In this document: positions 50,448 through 58,242 of the stretch, piece by piece
Position numbering within the stretch: the stretch's first letter is position 1
How the letters are laid out: each line of letters starts with the position of its first letter
Position numbers and translations under genes: made by a program
From: Kribbella jiaozuonensis
GTDB taxonomy: Bacteria > Actinomycetota > Actinomycetes > Propionibacteriales > Kribbellaceae
NCBI RefSeq assembly: GCF_005233875.1
Contig: NZ_SZPZ01000003.1
Coordinates: 676,489-740,488, forward strand
DNA length: 64,000 nt
Direction of reading: 5' to 3'
The notes under the pieces: generated by a model
The model's input: only the letters and a program-made list of their open reading frames with translations
Databases searched by the model: none
Told to the model about the DNA's origin: nothing

Positions 50448-52913
50448 TCAGATCACCAACGGGGTTCCGGGGTGGATCGGGGCCTCGATCGCGTGGGTGG
50501 TGCCGTCGATGGTGATGGTTCGGAGGTCCAGGTGGCCCGCCTGGCAGGTGATGGTGAGGGTGTTGTTGGTGTGGGTGGCGGTGGCCCAGCCGGTGTTGGT
50601 GACGAACGGCGTTTGCCAGGTGTCGTTGGAGCGGGCGATTTCCAGTGGGGCGAAGGTTGCTGTCTTGGTGAGGGCGTTGTGGTGGTAGCCGGTCAGGGCT
50701 TCTAGGACGGACCAGCCGGCGGCGTTGCGGATGTAGTGGTCGCCGCATTCGATGGGGTTGAAGGGGTTGCGGCGGGTGCCGTCGTACCGTTGCCAGAGGC
50801 CGGTCAGGATCGACATGCCCTCGTCGGTGAGGCCTTCGTAGAGGCAGTGGGCGGCTACTTGATACTCCGAACCCGTCCACACCTCGTCGCAGTACCGGGT
50901 GGGTATGTCGGGGCGGCCGCCGTGGGGCCAGGTGCACATGAGGAGGCCGGTGTCGTCGCCGTCGGCGAAGACGCGGTACGGGTGGTTGAAGTCCTGGAAA
51001 CCGGTCCGCAGGTTGTGCCGTACGACGTTGCGCAGCGCGGTCCGCACGTGGTCAGCGGGAAGGATGTAGCCGAGCTCCAGCTGATGCGCCCACCACTGCC
51101 CGATCAGCTGGTCCGCGAGGCAGCCGTCGCCCCACTGGAAGTCCCTCGTCTCGTCCGGCTCGAGGACCTGCCGGTAGTACTCGCCCGTGAACAGCAGCTC
51201 GTCGTACGCCTTGCTGCCGGCCCCGAACAGCTTCCGGTACGGCGTGCCGTCCTCGCCGAGCAGCAACGCCATCTCCTCAGCCGCACGCAACGCCGCCAAC
51301 CACAGCGTGCCCATGAACGAGTTGACGCCGCACAGGTCGATGTCGTGCGTGCTGGGCTGGATGCCACGCAGTACGCCGTCCCTCAGCCACTTCTCGTGGA
51401 TGTGGTCGAGCAGGCGTACGACGTTGGACCAGCGTCGACCCAGCCAGTCCAGACCGGCACCCTGGCGCACCTCACGGTACGTCTTCAACACACTGCCGAG
51501 CATCCCGTCCAGCGCGGGCTCCTCCGGCCCGCCGATCACCACGTCCCACAGCTGCTTCATATAGAGCGGTGCGCGGACGCGGTGCGGGATGTAGCCCTCC
51601 GGCGCCTGCATCACGTCGTACTCCGTGTCCCGCATGTTCCGCTCCAGCGACGGGAAGAGGCGGGAGAGCGTCTGCTCGTAGTTCCACACGTGCGTGCAGT
51701 TGAGCGGACACGAGCCGCCGTACCGGCCGCCCCACATCGCCGTGGACGCACCGAGCACACCTTCGAACCCGAGCACGTCGCCGTCGGCAGTCTGGAAGAC
51801 AGTTGGGCTACGTACGTCGGCCACCAGCGCAGCGAGCCGTGAACCCGCCTCCCCGGGCAGACTGCTCGTCTCGAACGCCTCAGCCCACGCGGCCGTCAGC
51901 GACTCCTGCTCGGACCACTGCGCGATGAAGGACTCGGCTGCGGCGACGGCGTCCGGCGTACGGCGGGTGTACGCGTTGCCGAGCCAGAAGCGGCTGTGGC
52001 CGTACTCCGGATGCGGGCCGAACTGGTTGAAGTCGACATATCGGTTCGGGAAGTGCCATGCGATCAAGAAACGCACCTGCTTGGTCTCGCCCGGCTGCAG
52101 GTTGAACGGGACGGCCAGACCGCCGTTCCAGCTCTCACCTGGTGCACTTGCGCCGCTCACAGCAGTGGTCGGACCGTTGAGGAAGGCAACGAACTCCTCG
52201 GGGCGGGTCCATTGCGGGTGGGCGGGCGAATCGGCTGTGTCGGTCGAGAGCACCAGTTGCCCGGAACCGGGATGGTCGATGGGCAGGGTCGTGTTCTCGA
52301 GGACGAGGTGGGTCCAGCCGGCGATGCGGCGGATGCGGTTGGTGTTGCCGCCGTACAGGCTGCACGAGGTGCCGTCGATGGGGGTGACGCCGTCCCAGCC
52401 GACCGAGTTCTGCAGCGCACCGGCCAGCTTCCCGTGCAGTCCGATCTCACCCGGGTTGTGCAAGGTGAACGTGAACCCGACGACGGGCTGCGAGCTGGCC
52501 GCTGGATCGCTCGGCACCAGCGGGTTGAAAACGTCCAGACTCACCTGGACAGGCAGATCCGTCTCGTAGTCCACATGTGCCTGCGGATACGTGGCAGTCA
52601 CCGTCGTCGGACCGATCGGCTGGATGACCTCCTGCAGCTGCCGCTCACCAGCCGGTACGACGTCGTCGGTCACCAGCGGCGTGTCCGACGGGTCGAGCGG
52701 AGGGCCTTGCAGCAGGCGGATCTCGTCCCGCGGCGGTTCGACCTGCGAGAGACGCAGTACGAAGAAGCTGCCTGGCACATGGCCCTCGTGGTTGCCGATG
52801 TTGTGCAGTTGCCACTGGCGCAGCGCACCGTTGCCGGCCAGCGCGACCGTGCCGGTGCCGAGCCCGCCGAGCGGCAGGGCGAAGTGTCGAAGGTTGTCAC
52901 CGGTGTAGTGCAT
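50448..52913 (-). CDS. GH116 family glycoside hydrolase
   Basis: Protein of 821 residues of the GBA2-like GH116 family (beta-glucosidase, beta-xylosidase or beta-glucosylceramidase). The N-terminal beta domain starts with FALPLGGLGTGTVAL. The alpha-toroid carries STHDIDLCGVNSFMGTLWLA, the region of the acid/base Asp, and DEVWTGSEYQVAAH. There is no signal peptide, so it acts inside on imported glycosides. It is last in an operon with a sugar ABC transporter; its start overlaps the YesL-like gene by 17 bases. The exact sugar is unknown. Confidence 0.9.
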   Translation of the reverse strand: MHYTGDNLRHFALPLGGLGTGTVALAGNGALRQWQLHNIGNHEGHVPGSFFVLRLSQVEPPRDEIRLLQGPPLDPSDTPLVTDDVVPAGERQLQEVIQPIGPTTVTATYPQAHVDYETDLPVQVSLDVFNPLVPSDPAASSQPVVGFTFTLHNPGEIGLHGKLAGALQNSVGWDGVTPIDGTSCSLYGGNTNRIRRIAGWTHLVLENTTLPIDHPGSGQLVLSTDTADSPAHPQWTRPEEFVAFLNGPTTAVSGASAPGESWNGGLAVPFNLQPGETKQVRFLIAWHFPNRYVDFNQFGPHPEYGHSRFWLGNAYTRRTPDAVAAAESFIAQWSEQESLTAAWAEAFETSSLPGEAGSRLAALVADVRSPTVFQTADGDVLGFEGVLGASTAMWGGRYGGSCPLNCTHVWNYEQTLSRLFPSLERNMRDTEYDVMQAPEGYIPHRVRAPLYMKQLWDVVIGGPEEPALDGMLGSVLKTYREVRQGAGLDWLGRRWSNVVRLLDHIHEKWLRDGVLRGIQPSTHDIDLCGVNSFMGTLWLAALRAAEEMALLLGEDGTPYRKLFGAGSKAYDELLFTGEYYRQVLEPDETRDFQWGDGCLADQLIGQWWAHQLELGYILPADHVRTALRNVVRHNLRTGFQDFNHPYRVFADGDDTGLLMCTWPHGGRPDIPTRYCDEVWTGSEYQVAAHCLYEGLTDEGMSILTGLWQRYDGTRRNPFNPIECGDHYIRNAAGWSVLEALTGYHHNALTKTATFAPLEIARSNDTWQTPFVTNTGWATATHTNNTLTITCQAGHLDLRTITIDGTTHAIEAPIHPGTPLVI

Positions 52914-53526
52914 GTTTCTCCGTCCATGTACCAGCAGAGGCGAACAACGCCACCGGACCGGGGGCGAGCAGAAGCAGTGAGGCGGTTACCGAGGTGCCGA
53001 GAACTAGTGCCACAGCAACTAGTGCCAGTACGCCGAGCGGAACCAGCGGTGCACGTGCAACTAGTTGCAATGCAGCTAGCCAGAGCGTCTTGCCGCGAAG
53101 CCCGGCGGTGACGCGGAGGCTGAAGGCGTAGCAGGAGGCGAGTATGGCGAGCACGCTCGCGCACCCGCTGACAGCCAGCGGGATCGCGAAGACGGGGCCG
53201 GCGTACACCTGCCAGTTGAGCATCGCCAGCCCAACCAACACGGCCGGCACACAGGCGACCTCGAGGCCGTCCAGCGCATGGCGTTTGAGGTTTCGAAGCA
53301 GGAGCAGCACGCCCCCGCGATCATCACGGACGATGGAGTCGGTCGTGGCGACCACGGCCGCCCAAGCTGGTCCGGCCACGACCCCGCCCAGCAGGATGCT
53401 GACCGGGGACAGGCCAGGGGAGAAGAGGACGACCACGCCCGAGGCAACGCAGACCAGCACGCCCGCGGCCGCGAGGAGCGGGAGCTCATGCCACAAAGCT
53501 TTGAAGGCGGCCGGTAGATAGGTCAT
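52897..53526 (-). CDS. YesL-like (DUF624) membrane protein
   Basis: Protein of 209 residues with about five transmembrane helices and a cytoplasmic loop near residues 75-95 (VRDDRGGVLLLLRNLKRHALDG). This matches the YesL/DUF624 group, found beside carbohydrate ABC transporters and hydrolases across bacteria; its function is unknown. The ATG at 53526 overlaps the permease stop by four bases; the frame further upstream is antisense-like shadow. Confidence 0.82.
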   Translation of the reverse strand: MTYLPAAFKALWHELPLLAAAGVLVCVASGVVVLFSPGLSPVSILLGGVVAGPAWAAVVATTDSIVRDDRGGVLLLLRNLKRHALDGLEVACVPAVLVGLAMLNWQVYAGPVFAIPLAVSGCASVLAILASCYAFSLRVTAGLRGKTLWLAALQLVARAPLVPLGVLALVAVALVLGTSVTASLLLLAPGPVALFASAGTWTEKHALHR

Positions 53527-54335
53527 GCGCGCAAACCCGTCGACGCGATGGAGGCAATGAACGAGCGCTGGAAGATCAAGAACAACACGAGGATCGGCAG
53601 CACGACCAGCGTGATCGCGGCAAACAGCACGACCGCCGGACCGCCGCCCATCGCGCCCTGCAGGGACACCAGCCCAACGGGCAGCGTCATCTTCTCCGGT
53701 GACGAGAGGAAGATGTACGGCCAGAAGAAGTTGTTCCACGACGCCTCGAAGACGAAGATCCCCAACGCGGTCAGACCAGGCCGAGCCAGCGGCAGGATCA
53801 CCCGGAACAGGATCCAGAAGTGCCCGGCGCCGTCCATGATCGCTGCCTCGTCCAGCTCGCGCGGGATCGAGGCGATGTACTGCCGCAGGAAGAAGATCCC
53901 GAACACATTCACCAACGCCGGCAGCCAGATCGCCACGGTCGTGTCGACCAGATGCAACCAGCGCATCATGATGAAGATCGGCACCACAGTCAGCTGCACC
54001 GGTACGACGAGCGCCGCCAGCAGCACCGAGAAGATCTCATCCCGCCCCGGGAACCGCAGCCGGTTGAACGCGTACGCCGCCAACGCGCTCGTGAGCAGCG
54101 CACCCGCCGTCGTCAGCACCGCGATCTGCAGGCTGTTCCACGCCATCTGCGCGAACGGGATCAGGTCCGGCACCTGCTGGAAGTTCTGCAGCGTCGGCGG
54201 CCGCGGGATCCACTGCGGCGGCAGCTGGAACGCGTTGATCGGCTCCGACAACGCGTTCACGATCAACCACACCAGCGGCGCGATCATCAACAACCCGCCG
54301 AGCACCAGGATCAGATCGAGCAGCTTGCCCCTCAT
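53523..54335 (-). CDS. Carbohydrate ABC transporter permease (MalG type)
   Basis: Inner-membrane channel subunit of 270 residues with six transmembrane helices. The EAA loop is ELDEAAIMDGAGHFWILFRV at about residues 172-191. It begins in an ATGA overlap with the preceding permease and is coupled to the YesL-like gene by another. The open frame continues to 55238 through the first permease, but only the part from 54335 codes. Confidence 0.92.
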   Translation of the reverse strand: MRGKLLDLILVLGGLLMIAPLVWLIVNALSEPINAFQLPPQWIPRPPTLQNFQQVPDLIPFAQMAWNSLQIAVLTTAGALLTSALAAYAFNRLRFPGRDEIFSVLLAALVVPVQLTVVPIFIMMRWLHLVDTTVAIWLPALVNVFGIFFLRQYIASIPRELDEAAIMDGAGHFWILFRVILPLARPGLTALGIFVFEASWNNFFWPYIFLSSPEKMTLPVGLVSLQGAMGGGPAVVLFAAITLVVLPILVLFLIFQRSFIASIASTGLRA

Positions 54336-55198
54336 TGGTGCACCCACCGTCGGCTCAGCCGGAACTGCAGACCGGTCACGATCATGATCACCACGAACAA
54401 CACGAGCGACAGCGCCGCGGCGTACCCGACCTCGAAGGACTGGAAGCCCTTCTCGTACGTGTACTGCACGATGCTGCGGGTCGCGCCGTCCGGACCGCCC
54501 TGCGTCATGATCACCATCGGGTCGAAGATCTGGAACGCGCCGATGAACGTGATCACCGTGGCGAAGAAGATCGTCGGCGACATCACCGGCAGCGTCACGC
54601 TCCAGAACCGCCACCACGCGTTCGCGCCGTCCACCCGCGCGGCCTCGTGCAACTGCGCCGGCACCGTCTGCAGACCGGCCAGCAGGATGATGAACGTGTA
54701 CCCGATCGTGTGCCACCAGTCGACGACGATCAGTGTTGGCAGCGCCCACGTGGGAGATGCCAACCAGTTGGTCGTCGTCGACAGGTAGTAGTTCGCTAGG
54801 CCGAAGGCCGGATCCAGCACGTACTTCCAGATCAGCGCGACCGCGGCCCACGAGACCAGGAACGGAAAGAAGTACGCCGTCCGCACGAAGTACTTCGTCC
54901 CCCGCGTCATCGTCCGATGCACGCCGAGCGCGAGCAGCATCCCCAGACCGATATGCGTCACGACCGACGACAGCGCGAACACGAACGTGTTGATCACCGC
55001 GCGGATCGTCGCGCCGTCGCTGACCAGTTGCTTGAAGTTGTCCAGTCCGGCGAACTCCGGCGTACTCAGCAGATCCCAGTGGAACAGGCTCAGCCCGAAC
55101 GCCGCGACCAGCGGTAGGGCGACGAAGACGACGAAGAGCAGGACGGCAGGGCTGATGAACAGGTAGCCCGGCAGCCAGTCCCGGCGTTGGGGTTTCAG
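54332..55198 (-). CDS. Carbohydrate ABC transporter permease (MalF type), CTG start
   Basis: Channel subunit of 288 residues. An ATG-based start at 54997 would remove the first transmembrane helix. In frame upstream the sequence reads through KPQRRDWLPGYLFISPA, a typical permease N-terminus, up to a CTG at 55198 that overlaps the binding-protein stop as CTGA. GGAGGG lies six bases before it. No ATG, GTG or TTG occurs in the same place, so CTG is the most likely start. The EAA loop is LHEAARVDGANAWWRFWSV. Confidence 0.82.
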   Translation of the reverse strand: MKPQRRDWLPGYLFISPAVLLFVVFVALPLVAAFGLSLFHWDLLSTPEFAGLDNFKQLVSDGATIRAVINTFVFALSSVVTHIGLGMLLALGVHRTMTRGTKYFVRTAYFFPFLVSWAAVALIWKYVLDPAFGLANYYLSTTTNWLASPTWALPTLIVVDWWHTIGYTFIILLAGLQTVPAQLHEAARVDGANAWWRFWSVTLPVMSPTIFFATVITFIGAFQIFDPMVIMTQGGPDGATRSIVQYTYEKGFQSFEVGYAAALSLVLFVVIMIVTGLQFRLSRRWVHQ

Positions 55199-56493
55199 AC
55201 CAATCCCTCCAGCGTGGACTGCGCCTTACCGAGCGCATCGGCCGACGAGGCGTTGCCGGTCAGCACCTGCTTCCAGCCGTCCTCGATCGCCTTCTGTACG
55301 GCGGCGCCCTTGTCCGGTGACGGGATCGGGGTCGCGTAGGAGAGTGCCTGGTACAGGTACTCCGTGCCCTTCGGCGCGTCCTCGAGGAACGACTGGCTGT
55401 TCGCGACCGACTTGCGGGCCGGCACGATCGTCCCGCCGAGCTGGGCGAAGAACGACGAGCCTTCCTTGGAGATCAGGAACTTGATGAACGTCCAGGCGTC
55501 GTCCTTCTTCTTCGACGCCTTCAGGATCGGGTACCCGTTCCAGCCGACCGGCGAGCCCTGCCCGGCCTTCACCGGCCACGGCACGATCCCCATCTTCGCG
55601 GTCGCCTTCAGGTTCCGGATGCTGATGATCGGCCAGCGCCCGCCGCCGAACATCGCCAGCTTGCCCTGCGCGGCCGCGGTCGTCGCGTCGAACGTGCCCC
55701 CCGGCGGCGGCGACAGCTTGTCGGCGACCAGCTTGCGGTTGAAGTCGGCGGCCTCGATCACGCGAGGGTCGTTGTACGTCGGCTTCGACCAGTCCTCGCT
55801 GAAGCTGCTGGTCCCGTTCGTCAGCAGCCACGGCATGATCGCCGCGAAGTACTCGGGCCCTGCGGCGTACCCGAAGGCGCCGGTCTTGGCCTTGATCTGC
55901 TCACACGCGTGCCGGAAGTCGTCCCAGGTCCACTTCGGCGTCGGCTCCGGTACGCCGGCCTTCGCGAACAGGTCCTTCGAGTACCACATGCACATCGTGT
56001 TGAACTCGCCCGGCAGGTAGTACGTCTTGCCGTCGGTCGACGCGTACTTCTTGTCCCACTCGACCAGGTTCGGATCCATGTCGCCGTAGTACTCGTCGAT
56101 CGTCGACTTGTCCTTGGCGATGTAGTCGTCGAGCGGCGCGAGCAGGCCCTTCGAGGCGAACAGCCGCTGGCCCTCGGTCGCGATCTGGATGACGTCCGGG
56201 ACCTGGCCGCCGGCGATCCGGGTGGAGAGCTTGTTGAAGAAGTCGCCCCAGTTCGACAGCGGGATGCCCTCGGCCTTGAGCTTGATCTCCGGGTGCTGCT
56301 CGGTGAACTTCGCGAACAGCTTGTTCCACGTCGCCTGCTGCTCCGCCGTGCCCATGTAGACGAACGACAGCTCCTTGGACGACGAGCCGCCGCCGCTCCC
56401 GCCGCCGCCACCACAGGCGGCCAGCGCGGCGGCAAGCGCCGTACCGCCCGTCACCTGGAGGAAGTTTCGCCGACTCAACAGGGACTGATCCAT
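55195..56493 (-). CDS. ABC transporter sugar-binding lipoprotein, Tat type
   Basis: Solute-binding protein of 432 residues. The signal combines twin arginines (SRRNFLQVTGG) with a lipobox, LAAC (Cys27), so it is exported folded and lipidated. The mature start ELSFVYMGTAEQQATWNKL is typical of the CUT1 group for oligosaccharides or glycosides. GGAGG supports the ATG at 56493. It is the first gene of the operon leading to GH116, so its substrate is probably a beta-glycoside cut inside by that enzyme. Confidence 0.92.
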   Translation of the reverse strand: MDQSLLSRRNFLQVTGGTALAAALAACGGGGGSGGGSSSKELSFVYMGTAEQQATWNKLFAKFTEQHPEIKLKAEGIPLSNWGDFFNKLSTRIAGGQVPDVIQIATEGQRLFASKGLLAPLDDYIAKDKSTIDEYYGDMDPNLVEWDKKYASTDGKTYYLPGEFNTMCMWYSKDLFAKAGVPEPTPKWTWDDFRHACEQIKAKTGAFGYAAGPEYFAAIMPWLLTNGTSSFSEDWSKPTYNDPRVIEAADFNRKLVADKLSPPPGGTFDATTAAAQGKLAMFGGGRWPIISIRNLKATAKMGIVPWPVKAGQGSPVGWNGYPILKASKKKDDAWTFIKFLISKEGSSFFAQLGGTIVPARKSVANSQSFLEDAPKGTEYLYQALSYATPIPSPDKGAAVQKAIEDGWKQVLTGNASSADALGKAQSTLEGLV

Positions 56494-56512
56494 GTCCGGA
56501 CCTCCAGGCAGG

Positions 56513-56570
56513 GAAATCGATTTCTCGAAGGTTCCCGGCAGCATAGCCCCGGCTGTCCAAACCGTGTCAA
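56513..56570 (-). promoter_or_regulatory. Promoter and LacI-type operator of the glycoside operon
   Basis: On the minus strand TTGACA (56570-56565) and TATGCT (56545-56540) lie 19 bases apart. Downstream of the start of transcription is the perfect 12-base palindrome GAAATCGATTTC (56513-56524), which has the form of a LacI-family operator and could block elongation. Confidence 0.75.
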
Positions 56571-56651
56571 GACTCGGGCGCCGGGAAACTCAGGGGGAAA
56601 CCTTCACCGCTTTGCGCACCCTGTGTAAGCCCGCGATTACGCGGAATTTCC

Positions 56652-56709
56652 GGTCCGATCGGGGCGGGTGTCATGGGTTCACCCATGACATTTGTCAGCG
56701 GTCCGATCG
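56652..56709. promoter_or_regulatory. Large palindrome between two GGTCCGATCG repeats
   Basis: TGTCATGGGT and ACCCATGACA (56669-56690) form a 22-base perfect palindrome with a two-base centre. Direct repeats GGTCCGATCG at 56652-56661 and 56700-56709 flank it symmetrically. It lies upstream of the S53 peptidase gene and is a candidate operator. Confidence 0.6.
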
Positions 56710-56763
56710 CTGGCATCGGCTTGCCCGGCCGACGGACGATGCGAATACCCCCCAATTAATGCT

Positions 56764-56803
56764 GGCCTCCGCCCCGGCCATCAGGGTTTTGTGAGCGGAG
56801 GCC
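56764..56803 (+). promoter_or_regulatory. Leader hairpin of the S53 peptidase gene
   Basis: GGCCTCCGC (56764-56772) pairs with GCGGAGGCC (56795-56803), just upstream of the ribosome site. It may protect or regulate the mRNA leader. Confidence 0.5.
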
Positions 56804-56824
56804 TGCCCAACTCGAGGAGTCCAG

Positions 56825-58033
56825 TTGAGGCAACGGATTCTCGTGTCCGCCCTGGGCGTCGGCGCACTGGCCGTCGCAGGTCTGACCGTCCAAGCACTGT
56901 CCGCATCGGGCGCCGACGCGGCGACCCCCTACACCGCCGGGAAGCACGCCGCCCGGGTGTGCTCGACCGCCAAGGCGAAGCACACCGCAAGCTGCGACGC
57001 GGTGAAACTCGTGAACCCGGACGGGTTCGCGCCGGCAGCCAGCGCGCCGCCGTCGACCGGCCTGACCCCAACCGGTCTGCGGGACGCGTACAAGCTCAAC
57101 GGCCTCAGCGCCGGCGGCCGCACGGTCGCCATCGTCGACGCCTACGGCTACCCGAACCTGGAGCGCGACCTCGGCGTCTACCGCTCGCAGTTCGGCCTGT
57201 CCGCCTGCACCAAGGCGAACGGCTGCCTGAAGATCATCAACCAGACCGGCGGTACGTCGCTGCCGACGTTCAACGTGGGCTGGGCCGGCGAGCAGGCGCT
57301 CGACGTCGACGCGGTGTCGGCCGCGGCGCCGGACGCGAAGATCGTCGTCGTACAGGCCAACTCGGCCAGCTTCGCCGACCTCGGTACTGCGGTCCAGACC
57401 GCAGCCAAGCAGGCCGGTGTGGTCGCGATCTCGAACAGTTACGGCGGCGGCGACGCCTCCGACTCCAGCTATGGCAAGTACTACAACCACCCGGGTATCG
57501 CAGTCACCGCCTCCACCGGTGACGACGGCTACCAGGGCGGCAGCTACCCGGCGTCCTCGTCGTACACGACGGCTGTCGGCGGTACGTCGTTGGTTGCCGC
57601 GAGCAACTCTCGGGGCTGGAGCGAGTCGGTGTGGAGCGGTGCGGGCTCGGGCTGCTCGACGTACAACACCGCACTGCCGGGTGCAGCGTCGTTCAGCACC
57701 GGCTGCTCGAAGCGGGCGATGGCGGACGTCTCCGCCGCGGCCGACCCGGGCAAGGGCGGTATGGCGATCTACTACCCGACGAGCAAGACCGCGTCGACCT
57801 GGGCGCAGTTCGGCGGGACCAGTGAGGCGGCTCCGATCATCGCCGCGGTCTACGCGCTGTCCGGCAACACCAGCGGCTACGCGAACTCGTTCCCGTACGC
57901 CCACCCGGGCTCGCTGTTCGACGTGACCAGCGGCAGCAACGGTTCGTGCCCGACGACACAGTGGTGCAACGCCCGTACCGGTTGGGACGGCCCGACCGGC
58001 CTCGGTACGCCGAACGGCGCCGGCGCTTTCTGA
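56825..58033 (+). CDS. Secreted S53-like (sedolisin) serine peptidase
   Basis: Exported peptidase of 402 residues with a signal peptide (about 1-33). The sedolisin catalytic set is visible: GEQALDVD (Glu and Asp, about 157-162), the oxyanion Asp in ASTGDDGYQGG and the nucleophile in FGGTSEAAP. The usual long propeptide is missing or very short, so it resembles the compact actinobacterial forms. It degrades proteins outside the cell. The start is a TTG with GAGGAG five bases before it. A perfect terminator follows. Confidence 0.87.
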   Translation: MRQRILVSALGVGALAVAGLTVQALSASGADAATPYTAGKHAARVCSTAKAKHTASCDAVKLVNPDGFAPAASAPPSTGLTPTGLRDAYKLNGLSAGGRTVAIVDAYGYPNLERDLGVYRSQFGLSACTKANGCLKIINQTGGTSLPTFNVGWAGEQALDVDAVSAAAPDAKIVVVQANSASFADLGTAVQTAAKQAGVVAISNSYGGGDASDSSYGKYYNHPGIAVTASTGDDGYQGGSYPASSSYTTAVGGTSLVAASNSRGWSESVWSGAGSGCSTYNTALPGAASFSTGCSKRAMADVSAAADPGKGGMAIYYPTSKTASTWAQFGGTSEAAPIIAAVYALSGNTSGYANSFPYAHPGSLFDVTSGSNGSCPTTQWCNARTGWDGPTGLGTPNGAGAF

Positions 58034-58053
58034 GCGGTTGTAACACTCTGGGT

Positions 58054-58089
58054 GACCGGACAATGGCTGCGTGCAACCATTGTCCGGTC
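58054..58089 (+). terminator. Terminator after the S53 peptidase gene
   Basis: Perfect 13-base stem, GACCGGACAATGG (58054-58066) with its complement (58077-58089), ten-base loop, followed by GCTTTTAG. Confidence 0.88.
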
Positions 58090-58128
58090 GCTTTTAGTAC
58101 TGTTCCGAGCACGAAGGACAACCCTCAA

Positions 58129-58235
58129 CTCCACGACATTCCGGGGATTTCTCTTCCCCGGAGCCCTCGGCAGGCTTAAGGTCAGCCCCCGGGACGGGTC
58201 GTGGAGGGCGACCCGCTAATTCGAACTCCATGGAG
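58129..58235 (+). ncRNA. Candidate structured regulatory leader of the M36 peptidase gene
   Basis: CTCCACGAC (58129-58137) pairs with GTCGTGGAG (58198-58206), enclosing a hairpin TCCGGGG/CCCCGGA (58140-58146 and 58156-58162) and a weaker GGCT/AGCC stem. Alternatively GGGTCG (58196-58201) pairs with CGACCC (58209-58214), which breaks the first stem. CTCCA at 58129 is also complementary to the ribosome site TGGAG at 58231-58235. No known riboswitch class is recognised. Confidence 0.4.
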
Positions 58236-58242
58236 ATTTGCT

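Noticed and set aside
56652..56709. CRP/FNR-type site before the S53 peptidase gene
   Set aside because: The palindrome lacks the TGTGA-N6-TCACA pattern; no known regulator class fits exactly.
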